DNA from: Klebsiella spallanzanii
Lineage (GTDB): Bacteria; Pseudomonadota; Gammaproteobacteria; Enterobacterales; Enterobacteriaceae
Assembly: GCF_902158555.1 (NCBI RefSeq)
Contig: NZ_CABGGS010000002.1
Span: forward strand, 124,001 to 188,000
Reading direction: 5' to 3'
Length of the DNA: 64,000 nucleotides
In this document: one piece after another, positions 46,084-55,209 of the stretch
Numbering within the stretch: the first letter of the stretch is position 1
Layout of the letters: the number at the start of each line of letters is the position of its first letter
The notes under the pieces: generated by a model
What the model was told of the DNA's origin: nothing
Databases searched by the model: none
The model's input: the letters and a program-made list of their open reading frames with translations, nothing else
Program-made: the position numbers and the translations under genes

Positions 46084-46860
46084 ATGAATGAACAACCTGT
46101 TCTGTTCAGCAGAGCAGCGGCTTGCTGTCGCCTGACGCTGAACCGTGAAGATAAATGTCACGCTATTAATGAAGAGATGATCGAATGGCTCGATCGCTAT
46201 TTAAACGAAATTGAAAATGACACCACGCTGCGCCTGGTGGAATTAACCGCTACCGGCGATAAATTTTTCTGCGCAGGCGGCGATATTAAATCCTGGTCCG
46301 CTTATTCACCGCTGGATATGGGCCGAAAATGGATTAAGCGCGGCAACGAAGTCTTCTCGCGCCTGCGCAATTTACCGCAGCTCACGGTGGCGAATATTAA
46401 CGGTCACACCATCGGCGGCGGCATTGAACTGGCGCTGAGCTGCGATATTCGCATCGCCCGCCCGACGGCAAAATTCTCCACCCCGGAAGTGATGCTCGGC
46501 ATGGTTCCAGGCTGGCTGGGCATTGAACGGGTTCTCAATCAGGTCGGCCCGGTGGTTGGCCGCCAGATGCTGATGCTGGGCCAGCGCCTGAGCGCACAGG
46601 AAGCACAATCCGCAGGCCTGATAAACGAAGTTGTGGAAAAAGACGCTGTGGACGGCTGGCTCACGAACCAACTCAGCGCGCTGGAAAAATGCGGCCCGGT
46701 CGCTCTGGCGCATATTAAGCAGCTCATTCTGGCGCTGGAAAATAAACATGCCGACTATTCGCACCAGCTGCTGGCCGGACTAATGTCCGCCACCCAGGAC
46801 TGCCAGCAGGCGACCCAGGCCTTTGCCAATAAAGGTCAGGTGAGTTTCCAGAATCAATAA
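46084..46860 (+). CDS. Enoyl-CoA hydratase/isomerase (crotonase) family (operon gene 3)
   Basis: A 258-residue crotonase-fold protein. The oxyanion-hole segments FFCAGGDIKSW (61-71) and INGHTIGGGIEL (105-116) are intact. Both acidic residues corresponding to the catalytic pair of enoyl-CoA hydratase are present: Glu115 (GGGIELALSCDI) and Glu135 (TPEVMLGMVPG). Hydration of an enoyl-CoA is therefore possible; isomerase or ring-cleaving activity cannot be excluded. The start has aaggat-type upstream bases 9 nt after gene 2. Confidence 0.9.
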   Translation: MNEQPVLFSRAAACCRLTLNREDKCHAINEEMIEWLDRYLNEIENDTTLRLVELTATGDKFFCAGGDIKSWSAYSPLDMGRKWIKRGNEVFSRLRNLPQLTVANINGHTIGGGIELALSCDIRIARPTAKFSTPEVMLGMVPGWLGIERVLNQVGPVVGRQMLMLGQRLSAQEAQSAGLINEVVEKDAVDGWLTNQLSALEKCGPVALAHIKQLILALENKHADYSHQLLAGLMSATQDCQQATQAFANKGQVSFQNQ

Positions 46861-46867
46861 GGAAATA

Positions 46868-48412
46868 ATGATGAATAAAATCACAACCGCTGAGGCTGTC
46901 GCCGCGCAGATTAAAGACGGCGCTACCGTAGCCATTAGCGGCAACGGCGGCGGTATGGTCGAAGCCGATTATTTACTGGCCGCCATTGAAAAACGCTTTC
47001 TGGAAACCGGACACCCGCGCGATCTGACGCTTATCCACTCTCTGGGTATTGGCGATCGCGACAGCAAAGGCACCAACCGCTTCGCCCATGCAGGGATGCT
47101 CAAGCGAATTATCGCCGGGCATTTCACCTGGTCGCCCAAAATGCAGGCGCTGGTAAAAAACGAAGAAATTGAAGCTTACTGCTTTCCCGGCGGCGTGATT
47201 CAGGCGCTGCTGCGTGAAATTGGCGCCGGGCGGCCGGGGTTGATCACCCACGTCGGGCTGGGATCGTTTGTCGATCCGCGCCACGGCGGCGGTAAATCCA
47301 ACGCCATCACCACTGAGGATCTGGTTGAACTGATCGAGATCGATGGCGAGACTAAACTACGCTATCGCCCGTTTAAGGTGGATTACGCCATTGTGCGCGG
47401 CACCTACGCCGACCCGCGAGGCAACGTCAGCCTCGAAGAGGAAGCGATCAATATGGACAGCTACTCGATGGCGCTGGCGGCGCACAACAGCGGCGGCAAG
47501 GTATTCGTTCAGGTACGCGACGTGCTGGAAGCCGGGGCAATTGCACCACGCAGCGTCACCCTGCCGGGGATTCTGGTCGACGGTATCGTGGAGCATCGCG
47601 AGCAGCCGCAGACCTACCTCGGCGGCTACGATCTGACAATCAGCGGCCAGCATCGCCGCCAGTGCTCCAGCGATGCGATAGAGCTGGTCAGCCACCCGGT
47701 TCGCCGCCTGATCGCCCGCCGTGCGGCCCGCGAACTGATGGCTGGCGCATCCACCAACTTCGGCTTCGGCATTCCCGGCGGCATTCCCGGCATCGCCCTG
47801 CGCGAAGGCGTACCTTATGAGAGCTTGTGGCTTAGCGTGGAGCAAGGGGTACATAACGGCATGATGCTGGACGATGCGCTGTTCGGCTGCGCACGCAACG
47901 CCGATGCGATTATTCCTTCGCTGGACCAGTTCGAGTTTTACAGCGGCGGCGGCATCGATATCACCTTCCTCGGCATGGGCGAGATGGACCAGCACGGCAA
48001 CGTTAACGTGTCCCATCTTAACGGCAACCTGATTGGCCCCGGCGGCTTTCTGGAAATCGCGCAAAATGCGCGCAAAGTGGTGTTCTGCGGCACCTTTGAC
48101 GCCAAAGGCAGCAAAGTGAACGTCACGCCAGATGGCCTGCAAATCGAGCAGCCAGGGCAGATCCCGAAGCTGGTTGTCGCGGTCGAAAAGATCACTTTCA
48201 GCGCCAGCTACGCCCGCCAGAGCGGACAGGAAGTGCTGTATATCACCGAACGCGCGGTATTTCGCTTAACGGAAGCGGGGGTTGAATTAATCGAGATAGC
48301 GCCCGGCATTGATATTGAGCGCGATATTCTGCCGTATATGGCCTTCCGTCCGGTGATTAACCGGCCGCGCCTGATGGACAGCGCGCTGTTTAGCGCAATG
48401 GGGGATGCATGA
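46868..48412 (+). CDS. Family I acyl-CoA:CoA-transferase (operon gene 4)
   Basis: A 514-residue fused alpha-beta CoA transferase similar in plan to YdiF/propionate CoA-transferase. The alpha half starts ITTAEAVAAQIKDGATVAISG, and the beta half holds FGFGIPGGIPGIA and the catalytic Glu325 in SVEQG. It would transfer CoA from acetyl-CoA or another donor to a carboxylic acid, so it is the probable activation step of the pathway. A second ATG follows the first directly, so the start may be one codon later. Its stop overlaps the next start (ATGA). Confidence 0.9.
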   Translation: MMNKITTAEAVAAQIKDGATVAISGNGGGMVEADYLLAAIEKRFLETGHPRDLTLIHSLGIGDRDSKGTNRFAHAGMLKRIIAGHFTWSPKMQALVKNEEIEAYCFPGGVIQALLREIGAGRPGLITHVGLGSFVDPRHGGGKSNAITTEDLVELIEIDGETKLRYRPFKVDYAIVRGTYADPRGNVSLEEEAINMDSYSMALAAHNSGGKVFVQVRDVLEAGAIAPRSVTLPGILVDGIVEHREQPQTYLGGYDLTISGQHRRQCSSDAIELVSHPVRRLIARRAARELMAGASTNFGFGIPGGIPGIALREGVPYESLWLSVEQGVHNGMMLDDALFGCARNADAIIPSLDQFEFYSGGGIDITFLGMGEMDQHGNVNVSHLNGNLIGPGGFLEIAQNARKVVFCGTFDAKGSKVNVTPDGLQIEQPGQIPKLVVAVEKITFSASYARQSGQEVLYITERAVFRLTEAGVELIEIAPGIDIERDILPYMAFRPVINRPRLMDSALFSAMGDA

Positions 48413-50493
48413 GCCAGATCGATGACGCCATCCTTGACGCCCTGACTCATGTTTCCTTTCCCAAAGGATTCACTCAGGCAGAACCCTGTTCAATTGTGAC
48501 GCTTGATAACGTCAACTACCCGGTATGGTACGCCGATGCGCTGGTCGTCGGTAGCGGAGCCGCCGGACTTCGCGCCGCCGTTGAGCTCAAGCGCCGCCAG
48601 CAAAACGTACTGTTAGCGACCGCCGGATTATATATGGGAACCTCCGCCTGTTCCGGTTCGGATAAACAGACGCTGTTTACCGCCGCGACCGCAGGCAACG
48701 GCGATAGTTTCCTCAAGCTGGCCGATGCACTGGCCAGCGGCGGCGCCATGGATCACGATACCGCCTATGTGGAAGCGGTGGGTTCGTTGCACACCCTGGG
48801 CGGACTCCAGTTCCTGGGCCTGGAGCTACCGGAAGATCGCTATGGCGCGATCCTGCGCTATCAAACCGACCACGATGAAGCCGGACGCGCCACCTCCTGC
48901 GGCCCGCGCACTTCGCGACTGATGGTAAAAGTTCTGTTAGAAGAGGTTCAGCGCCTGAGTATCCCGCTGCTGAGCAGTGCGACCATTATCAAACTGCTGC
49001 GTCAGCGCGACGAATCAGGGGCAGAACATGTCGCGGGAGCCATTCTGGCGACCGGTTCCCGCGCCCATAACCCGTGGGGGCTGGCGCTGGTGATCGCCCC
49101 CAATGTCGTACTGGCGACCGGCGGTCCCGGAGAGCTTTACCGCGACAGCGTCTACCCCAACAAATGCTTCGGTTCGCTGGGGCTGGCGCTGGAAGAGGGG
49201 ATCACGCTCACCAATCTGACCGAAAGCCAGTTCGGTATCGGCACGCCGCGCAGCGCCTTTCCGTGGAATTTATCCGGCACCTACGTGCAGGTGATCCCCT
49301 ATATCTATTCCATCGATAGCGACGGCGGCGAGCATAATTTTCTCGCCGACTACTACCGCACCACGCAGGAGCTGGCGTCCAACATCTTCCGCAAGGGGTA
49401 TCAGTGGCCGTTTCATGCGACCAGAGTGATGGACTTTGGCTCCAGCCTGCTGGATATGGCGGTGGCGCATGAGCAGCAACTGGGCCGCAAAGTCTATATG
49501 GACTTTAACCGCAATCCGCAAGCAGTGCCGGGCGATCTCCCCTTCTCTCTGGAGCGGCTTGACGACGACGTGCGGGCTTATCTGGAAAACAACGACGCGC
49601 TGGCGGCGCTACCGATTGAACGTTTGCAACAGATGAACCCGTTGTCGATCGCCCTGTATAAAATGCACGGCCACGACCTGACGCAAGAGCCGCTGCAGTT
49701 CGCCATGAACAATCAGCATATGAACGGTGGCATTGAGGTCGATATCTGGGGACAAACTTCCCTGCCGGGCTGTTTTGCCGTAGGCGAAGTCGCCGGAACC
49801 CACGGCGTAACCCGCCCCGGCGGCGCGGCGCTCAATGCCGGACAGGTCTTTGCCGTGCGGCTGGCGCGCTATATTGCCGAAGCGGGTAAACACGGCTCTA
49901 CGGACGATGTGGCGGCGCTGGCATACGCACCGATCGCGGCGGTCAGGGAAATTATTGGTCAGGCGCTGGCGAACTCATCCGGGATGTCGCTGCTCACGGT
50001 CAAAAAGCAGATTCAGGCGCGCATGTCCGATTCCGCCGGTTTTATTTGCCGGGCCGAAGATGTTGGCCATGCCTGCCGCGATGCTCAGCTATTGCTGGAG
50101 TTCATCCAGCAGCATGGACTAACCATCAATCACCCGGCCGAAATCGCGGAACTCTTTATGTGGCGGCAGCTGGCGCTGACGTCGACGGCGGTTCTCACCG
50201 TATTAGATCATTACGTCACGGCAGGTGGGGGAAGCCGGGGAGCAAGAATGGTACTGGATGCCAACGGTGAGTGCCTGCCGCTCACTCGCCGGGGCGCAAT
50301 CGAAGCCTGGCGCTTCCGCCCGGAAAAGAACCGTGATAAAGAGTGTAAAATTACGGTCCAATATCATCAAACCCAATGGGTTATTGCAGATAAAAAATTA
50401 AGGAGCCTTGCTGATATTAAAAATAATTACTTTGAAAAAAACTGGCCAGATTTTCTTTGCGGTGAAATCTATTTATCCAACCGTTTAAAATAG
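48409..50493 (+). CDS. Fumarate-reductase/succinate-dehydrogenase-like flavoprotein (operon gene 5)
   Basis: A 694-residue FAD protein. It has an N-terminal extension of about 40 residues, then the dinucleotide-binding GSGAAGL (48-54), the substrate-domain segments, the conserved NQHMNGGIEVD and GCFAVGEVAGTHGVTRPGG blocks near 430-475, and an SdhA-like helical C-terminal domain. No iron-sulfur or membrane-anchor subunit is encoded nearby, so the electron partner is unknown. It is likely to introduce or remove a double bond next to a carboxyl or acyl-CoA group. No twin-arginine or other signal peptide is seen. It is coupled to gene 4 by a 4-nt overlap. Confidence 0.88.
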   Translation: MSQIDDAILDALTHVSFPKGFTQAEPCSIVTLDNVNYPVWYADALVVGSGAAGLRAAVELKRRQQNVLLATAGLYMGTSACSGSDKQTLFTAATAGNGDSFLKLADALASGGAMDHDTAYVEAVGSLHTLGGLQFLGLELPEDRYGAILRYQTDHDEAGRATSCGPRTSRLMVKVLLEEVQRLSIPLLSSATIIKLLRQRDESGAEHVAGAILATGSRAHNPWGLALVIAPNVVLATGGPGELYRDSVYPNKCFGSLGLALEEGITLTNLTESQFGIGTPRSAFPWNLSGTYVQVIPYIYSIDSDGGEHNFLADYYRTTQELASNIFRKGYQWPFHATRVMDFGSSLLDMAVAHEQQLGRKVYMDFNRNPQAVPGDLPFSLERLDDDVRAYLENNDALAALPIERLQQMNPLSIALYKMHGHDLTQEPLQFAMNNQHMNGGIEVDIWGQTSLPGCFAVGEVAGTHGVTRPGGAALNAGQVFAVRLARYIAEAGKHGSTDDVAALAYAPIAAVREIIGQALANSSGMSLLTVKKQIQARMSDSAGFICRAEDVGHACRDAQLLLEFIQQHGLTINHPAEIAELFMWRQLALTSTAVLTVLDHYVTAGGGSRGARMVLDANGECLPLTRRGAIEAWRFRPEKNRDKECKITVQYHQTQWVIADKKLRSLADIKNNYFEKNWPDFLCGEIYLSNRLK

Positions 50494-50557
50494 ATTTTTT
50501 ATACATCGTCGAACCCTACGGCCACAATATTAAAAAAGCTCTGTGACATGCCTGAAT

Positions 50558-50587
50558 TTCCCTGGTGAATGAATCAACACCAGGGAA
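50558..50587. promoter_or_regulatory. Inverted repeat between flavoprotein and importer genes
   Basis: Perfect 10-bp arms (ttccctggtg, caccagggaa) separated by 10 nt, 33 nt before the importer start. No T-run follows, so it may be an operator, an RNA-processing hairpin or a weak attenuator. The surrounding 127-nt gap is A+T-rich and could hold a separate promoter. Confidence 0.45.
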
Positions 50588-50620
50588 TCAAAAACATATA
50601 TCTATTATAAAGGTCTGCCC

Positions 50621-51901
50621 ATGAAGAAAATAAAGAATTACAGATGGCATATGATTGCACTCGTATGCTTTATTACCGTCATAAACTATTTAGATCGTAC
50701 AGCATTAGGTATTGCCGCACCCACCATCATGGAATCAACGGGAATAACTAAAGAGCAGTACTCCTGGGTTGTCAGCGCCTTCCAGTTGGCTTATACGCTT
50801 GGCCAACCCATTATGGGATTCTTCATTGATACAGTGGGGTTAAAAATAAGTTTTGCCATCTGCGCCGCTATCTGGGGTCTGGCGACCATGGGGCATGCTT
50901 TGACCGGTACATGGCAAGGCCTGGCATTTATGCGCAGCATTATGGGCTTCAGTGAAGCTTCGGCGATACCCGCTGGTGTAAAGACGGCCTCAACATGGTT
51001 TCCGGCGAAAGAGCGCGGTATTGCCACGGGCGTCTTCAACATGGGGACATCCTTAGGCGCAATGCTCGCACCACCGCTGATTGCCTGGTGCATAATGTTC
51101 CATAGCTGGCAGTTCGCTTTTCTGGTCTCAGGTGGACTGGCGTTATTAGCCGCAATATTTTGGTTTATTTTCTATAAAGATCCAAAATACGCTAAAGGAT
51201 TATCCCAGGAAGAACGTGACTATATTGAATCAGGGCAAGAAAAACATCTCAACTCAGATAAAAAGGAGAAGGCTTCCATTATCTCTATTCTTAAACAACG
51301 TAATTTCTGGGGCATCGGTATTGCTCGTTTTCTGGCAGACCCGGCATGGGGAACTATTAATTTCTGGGTACCTATCTTCTTTGTTGAGACTCTGCATTTC
51401 AGCTTAAAAGAAATTGCTATGTTTGTCTGGTTACCGTTCCTGTTAGGCGATTTGGGATGTCTGGCAAGCGGCTTTGTCGCAAAGTTTTTTAACGACCGCG
51501 GCGTCAGCCTGATTAATTCACGGCGCATTGCCTTTACTATTGCGGCAATCATCATGATGACAATCGGTCTGGTCAGTATCGTCGACAATCCGTATATCGC
51601 CGTGCTTCTTATCAGTATTGGGGCATTTTCCCATCAGCTACTGTCTACCGTGGCGGCCACGCTGGGTGCCGATTTGTTCAAAAAAGACGAAGTTGCTACC
51701 GTTGTGGGTATGGCGGGAGCCTGTGCATGGTCAGGGCAGTTGCTGTTTAACCTGTTCATCGGCGCTTTCGTTAGCATTATCGGCTTTGCGCCATTTTTTG
51801 TTGCTCTGGCGTTCTTTGATATTATCGGCTCCATCGCACTATGGGTGTTAATTAAAGAGCCTAAGACAGCAGCAGAGGAGCTGCAGCTGGCAACAAACTA
51901 A
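50621..51901 (+). CDS. ExuT-like MFS importer (anion:cation symporter family; operon gene 6)
   Basis: A 426-residue 12-helix transporter. Similarity to the hexuronate transporter ExuT runs along its length: the MKKIKNYRWHMIAL start, IPAGVKTASTWFPAKERGIATGVFNMGTS-type loop, RFLADPAWGTINFWVP and LKEIAMFVWLP. The family imports sugar acids and related organic anions with protons. A sugar-acid-like or polyhydroxylated cyclic acid is therefore the likely substrate of the operon. The start has aaagg upstream. It is more A+T-rich than genes 1-5. Confidence 0.9.
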   Translation: MKKIKNYRWHMIALVCFITVINYLDRTALGIAAPTIMESTGITKEQYSWVVSAFQLAYTLGQPIMGFFIDTVGLKISFAICAAIWGLATMGHALTGTWQGLAFMRSIMGFSEASAIPAGVKTASTWFPAKERGIATGVFNMGTSLGAMLAPPLIAWCIMFHSWQFAFLVSGGLALLAAIFWFIFYKDPKYAKGLSQEERDYIESGQEKHLNSDKKEKASIISILKQRNFWGIGIARFLADPAWGTINFWVPIFFVETLHFSLKEIAMFVWLPFLLGDLGCLASGFVAKFFNDRGVSLINSRRIAFTIAAIIMMTIGLVSIVDNPYIAVLLISIGAFSHQLLSTVAATLGADLFKKDEVATVVGMAGACAWSGQLLFNLFIGAFVSIIGFAPFFVALAFFDIIGSIALWVLIKEPKTAAEELQLATN

Positions 51902-51917
51902 CGCCCATTAACTAAAA

Positions 51918-51951
51918 TCAGGCACTATAAACCATTATGTATAGTGCCTGA
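51918..51951 (-). terminator. Bidirectional terminator between the importer and EamA genes
   Basis: A perfect 12-bp stem (tcaggcactata 51918-51929, tatagtgcctga 51940-51951) with a 10-nt loop. Read on the minus strand it is followed by tttta, ending the EamA transcript; it may also stop the plus-strand operon. Confidence 0.75.
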
Positions 51952-51956
51952 ACCGT

Positions 51957-52877
51957 TCACCGACTCACCTTATTCACCCACCAGATCCCGGTGCATACCA
52001 GCACCAGCGCAACAACATATTTCCAGTCCCAGATATTTTCGCCCAGGAAAATAGCAGACAAGACCGTACCAGAAACGGGGATCAGAAAGTTAAACGGCGC
52101 AATCATGCCCACGCGGTTGTGCTTGAGTAGGATGCTCCACAGCGCAAAGGCGACCGAAGAGAGGAGCGTCAGATAGCCTAAGAGCAACATGGAAGCAGCA
52201 CCGTGCACGGCGAGAGTGCCCCCGCTCAGATAGCCGCCAACTAACAGCGCAATGCCGCCAAAAGCCAGCTGCCAACCGGTCATCACCGTTGGATCTACCG
52301 TCTGCGAAATACGCTTACCATAGAGCGTCGCCGCCGACAGAACAAAGGCCGCCAGCACCACAAAACCATCTCCCAGCCAGACAAAACTGAAGTTGCTTAG
52401 CGAGTGGTTAAAGTTCACCAGCAGTACGCCAGCAAAGCCAAGGATGCAGCCGAGCGTTTTGTTGTAGCTTAGCTTGTCATTTTGGTAGATAAAATGCGCC
52501 AGCAGTACGCTGAAGAAAGTGCCGGTGGCGTTCATAATCGACCCTTTGACGCCGGTGGTAAACGCGAGTCCAATATAGAAAAAAACATACTGGATAGAGG
52601 TTTGCGTCAGCCCCAGCACCATAAGTTGTCCATACTGGTGCCTGCTAAGGCGGCTGATTGGCTTACGCTGCATCAGAGCAAAGAGCAACAGGAGCATACC
52701 CGCAAATACAAAACGGTAGCCAGCAAAAACCACCTTTGACGGTATATCGTCCGTGGCAATCTGAAATAGTTCATAACCGCTTTTAATCGCAGGGTAAGCG
52801 CTTCCCCACAGCAGGCAGCAGAGGGTTGCGCAAGCATAGGCGACATTCTTACGGGAAAAAACTGAGGGTGCATCCAT
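51957..52877 (-). CDS. EamA/DMT-family transporter
   Basis: A 306-residue ten-helix protein with two EamA repeats (about residues 12-145 and 160-300; LLWGSAYPAIKSGYELF opens the first). The start is MDAPSVFSRKN. The substrate is unknown. It is convergent with the catabolic operon and separated from rplI by 145 nt, so membership in the operon's function is uncertain. Confidence 0.88.
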   Translation of the reverse strand: MDAPSVFSRKNVAYACATLCCLLWGSAYPAIKSGYELFQIATDDIPSKVVFAGYRFVFAGMLLLLFALMQRKPISRLSRHQYGQLMVLGLTQTSIQYVFFYIGLAFTTGVKGSIMNATGTFFSVLLAHFIYQNDKLSYNKTLGCILGFAGVLLVNFNHSLSNFSFVWLGDGFVVLAAFVLSAATLYGKRISQTVDPTVMTGWQLAFGGIALLVGGYLSGGTLAVHGAASMLLLGYLTLLSSVAFALWSILLKHNRVGMIAPFNFLIPVSGTVLSAIFLGENIWDWKYVVALVLVCTGIWWVNKVSR

Positions 52878-52970
52878 TCACTTCACCAGAAATAAAATAG
52901 CGTTTTATTTTATTATCCGGAAAGTTGCTAAGAATAGCTACCATACAAGGAAAATATTACTGAATGCAGA

Positions 52971-52999
52971 AAAGCAAAACGCCGGCACAAGGCCGGCGT
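52971..52999 (-). terminator. Terminator of the rpsF-priB-rpsR-rplI operon
   Basis: An 8-bp stem (acgccggc 52979-52986, gccggcgt 52992-52999) with a 5-nt loop. On the minus strand it is followed by the T-rich tttgcttt. Confidence 0.85.
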
Positions 53000-53022
53000 C
53001 TCGACGTGAGTTGAGTAATAAA

Positions 53023-53484
<462 letters not shown>

Positions 53485-53513
53485 TCAAAGTCGTATTAAT
53501 GGACCGTGACCGA

Positions 53514-54060
<547 letters not shown>

Positions 54061-54065
54061 CAGGA

Positions 54066-54479
<414 letters not shown>

Positions 54480-54500
54480 TTATTCAGCCTCCTGTCTGGG

Positions 54501-54546
54501 TCAGCCGCGGCCCATGGAGGCAAGGAACGTGTTAAAGGGCGGCTGA
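54501..54546 (-). promoter_or_regulatory. S6:S18-binding autoregulatory leader hairpin of rpsF
   Basis: On the minus-strand RNA, 5' UCAGCCG pairs with CGGCUGA and the inner CCC pairs with GGG. The 3' side leaves an unpaired CCG between the two helices. A bulged CCG in a leader hairpin is the hallmark of the S6:S18 mRNA motif, which mimics the 16S rRNA site and represses the operon when S6:S18 is in excess. Confidence 0.8.
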
Positions 54547-54560
54547 AAAATTGACGCGTC

Positions 54561-54589
54561 ATAATACGTGCGAGCATGGTTTAAGACAA
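54561..54589 (-). promoter_or_regulatory. Promoter of the rpsF operon
   Basis: On the minus strand TTGTCT (54589-54584) and TATTAT (54566-54561) are separated by exactly 17 bp. Transcription would start near 54554, giving a leader of about 90 nt. The rest of the gap up to yjfY at 54794 shows no gene. Confidence 0.7.
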
Positions 54590-54793
54590 GTGAATTGTGC
54601 AAATAATTCGCACTAAGCGCAAAGTCACCCTAAGCCGGTGATTTAAAATTAATCAACGACGGAAGCGACAATTTTTTGAACAACTGCATCAGAAATGGTC
54701 GCGATACGCCCAACAGGCAGCGATTACACTTAGATCAGAAGCAATTCAACCCAAGGGAGCGGGTTAACGTCAGGACTGTCATAAGGAGCGTAG

Positions 54794-55072
54794 ATGATGA
54801 AATACATCCTCATAACCATGATGGCAGCGCTTTTGTTGAGCGCCAACGCGCTGGCTGCTATTAAAATCGATGCCCGCCAGGCCCGCAACATGGATGATGT
54901 GCAGAGCCTCGGCGTTATTTATATCAATCACAACATCGCGACCGAACAGGAAGCCGACCAGGCGCTCAGCCAGCAGAGCGATGCCGAGGGAGCGAAATAT
55001 TTTCAACCAATCCTGATTCATGAGCCTGGAAGCGACGGCCTGATTCACGCCAGTGCGGCTATTTACCGCTAA
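54794..55072 (+). CDS. yjfY: Periplasmic DUF1471 protein YjfY
   Basis: A 92-residue secreted protein with a signal peptide (MMKYILITMMAALLLSANALA) and the small BhsA/McbA-type domain containing NMDDVQSLGVIYINHN and GLIHASAAIYR. DUF1471 proteins in enterics are stress- and biofilm-related; the exact role of YjfY is not known. Two adjacent ATGs fit the aaggag site, so the start may be one codon later. Confidence 0.9.
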   Translation: MMKYILITMMAALLLSANALAAIKIDARQARNMDDVQSLGVIYINHNIATEQEADQALSQQSDAEGAKYFQPILIHEPGSDGLIHASAAIYR

Positions 55073-55085
55073 TACCCGTCTCTTT

Positions 55086-55116
55086 GACTTCGCCCGATAG
55101 TCAGGGCGAAGTCTTA
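55086..55116 (+). terminator. Terminator after yjfY
   Basis: A perfect 10-bp stem (gacttcgccc 55086-55095, gggcgaagtc 55104-55113) with an 8-nt loop, followed by tta. Confidence 0.7.
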
Positions 55117-55209
55117 ATGGAATTGAGAATTATTTTCCATTCAAACTTATCAGTATCACCGTAACCTGATTTAATCGCTCTTTAACCGCATGATTATCCG
55201 GAGTGATTC

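Noticed and set aside
47357-48142. 261-codon minus-strand frame inside the CoA-transferase gene
   Set aside because: It is antisense to an intact conserved enzyme and has no ribosome-binding site.
44428-51901. Calling the operon a fatty-acid or carnitine pathway
   Set aside because: There is no acyl-CoA synthetase, acyl-CoA dehydrogenase or thiolase, and the importer is of the sugar-acid type.
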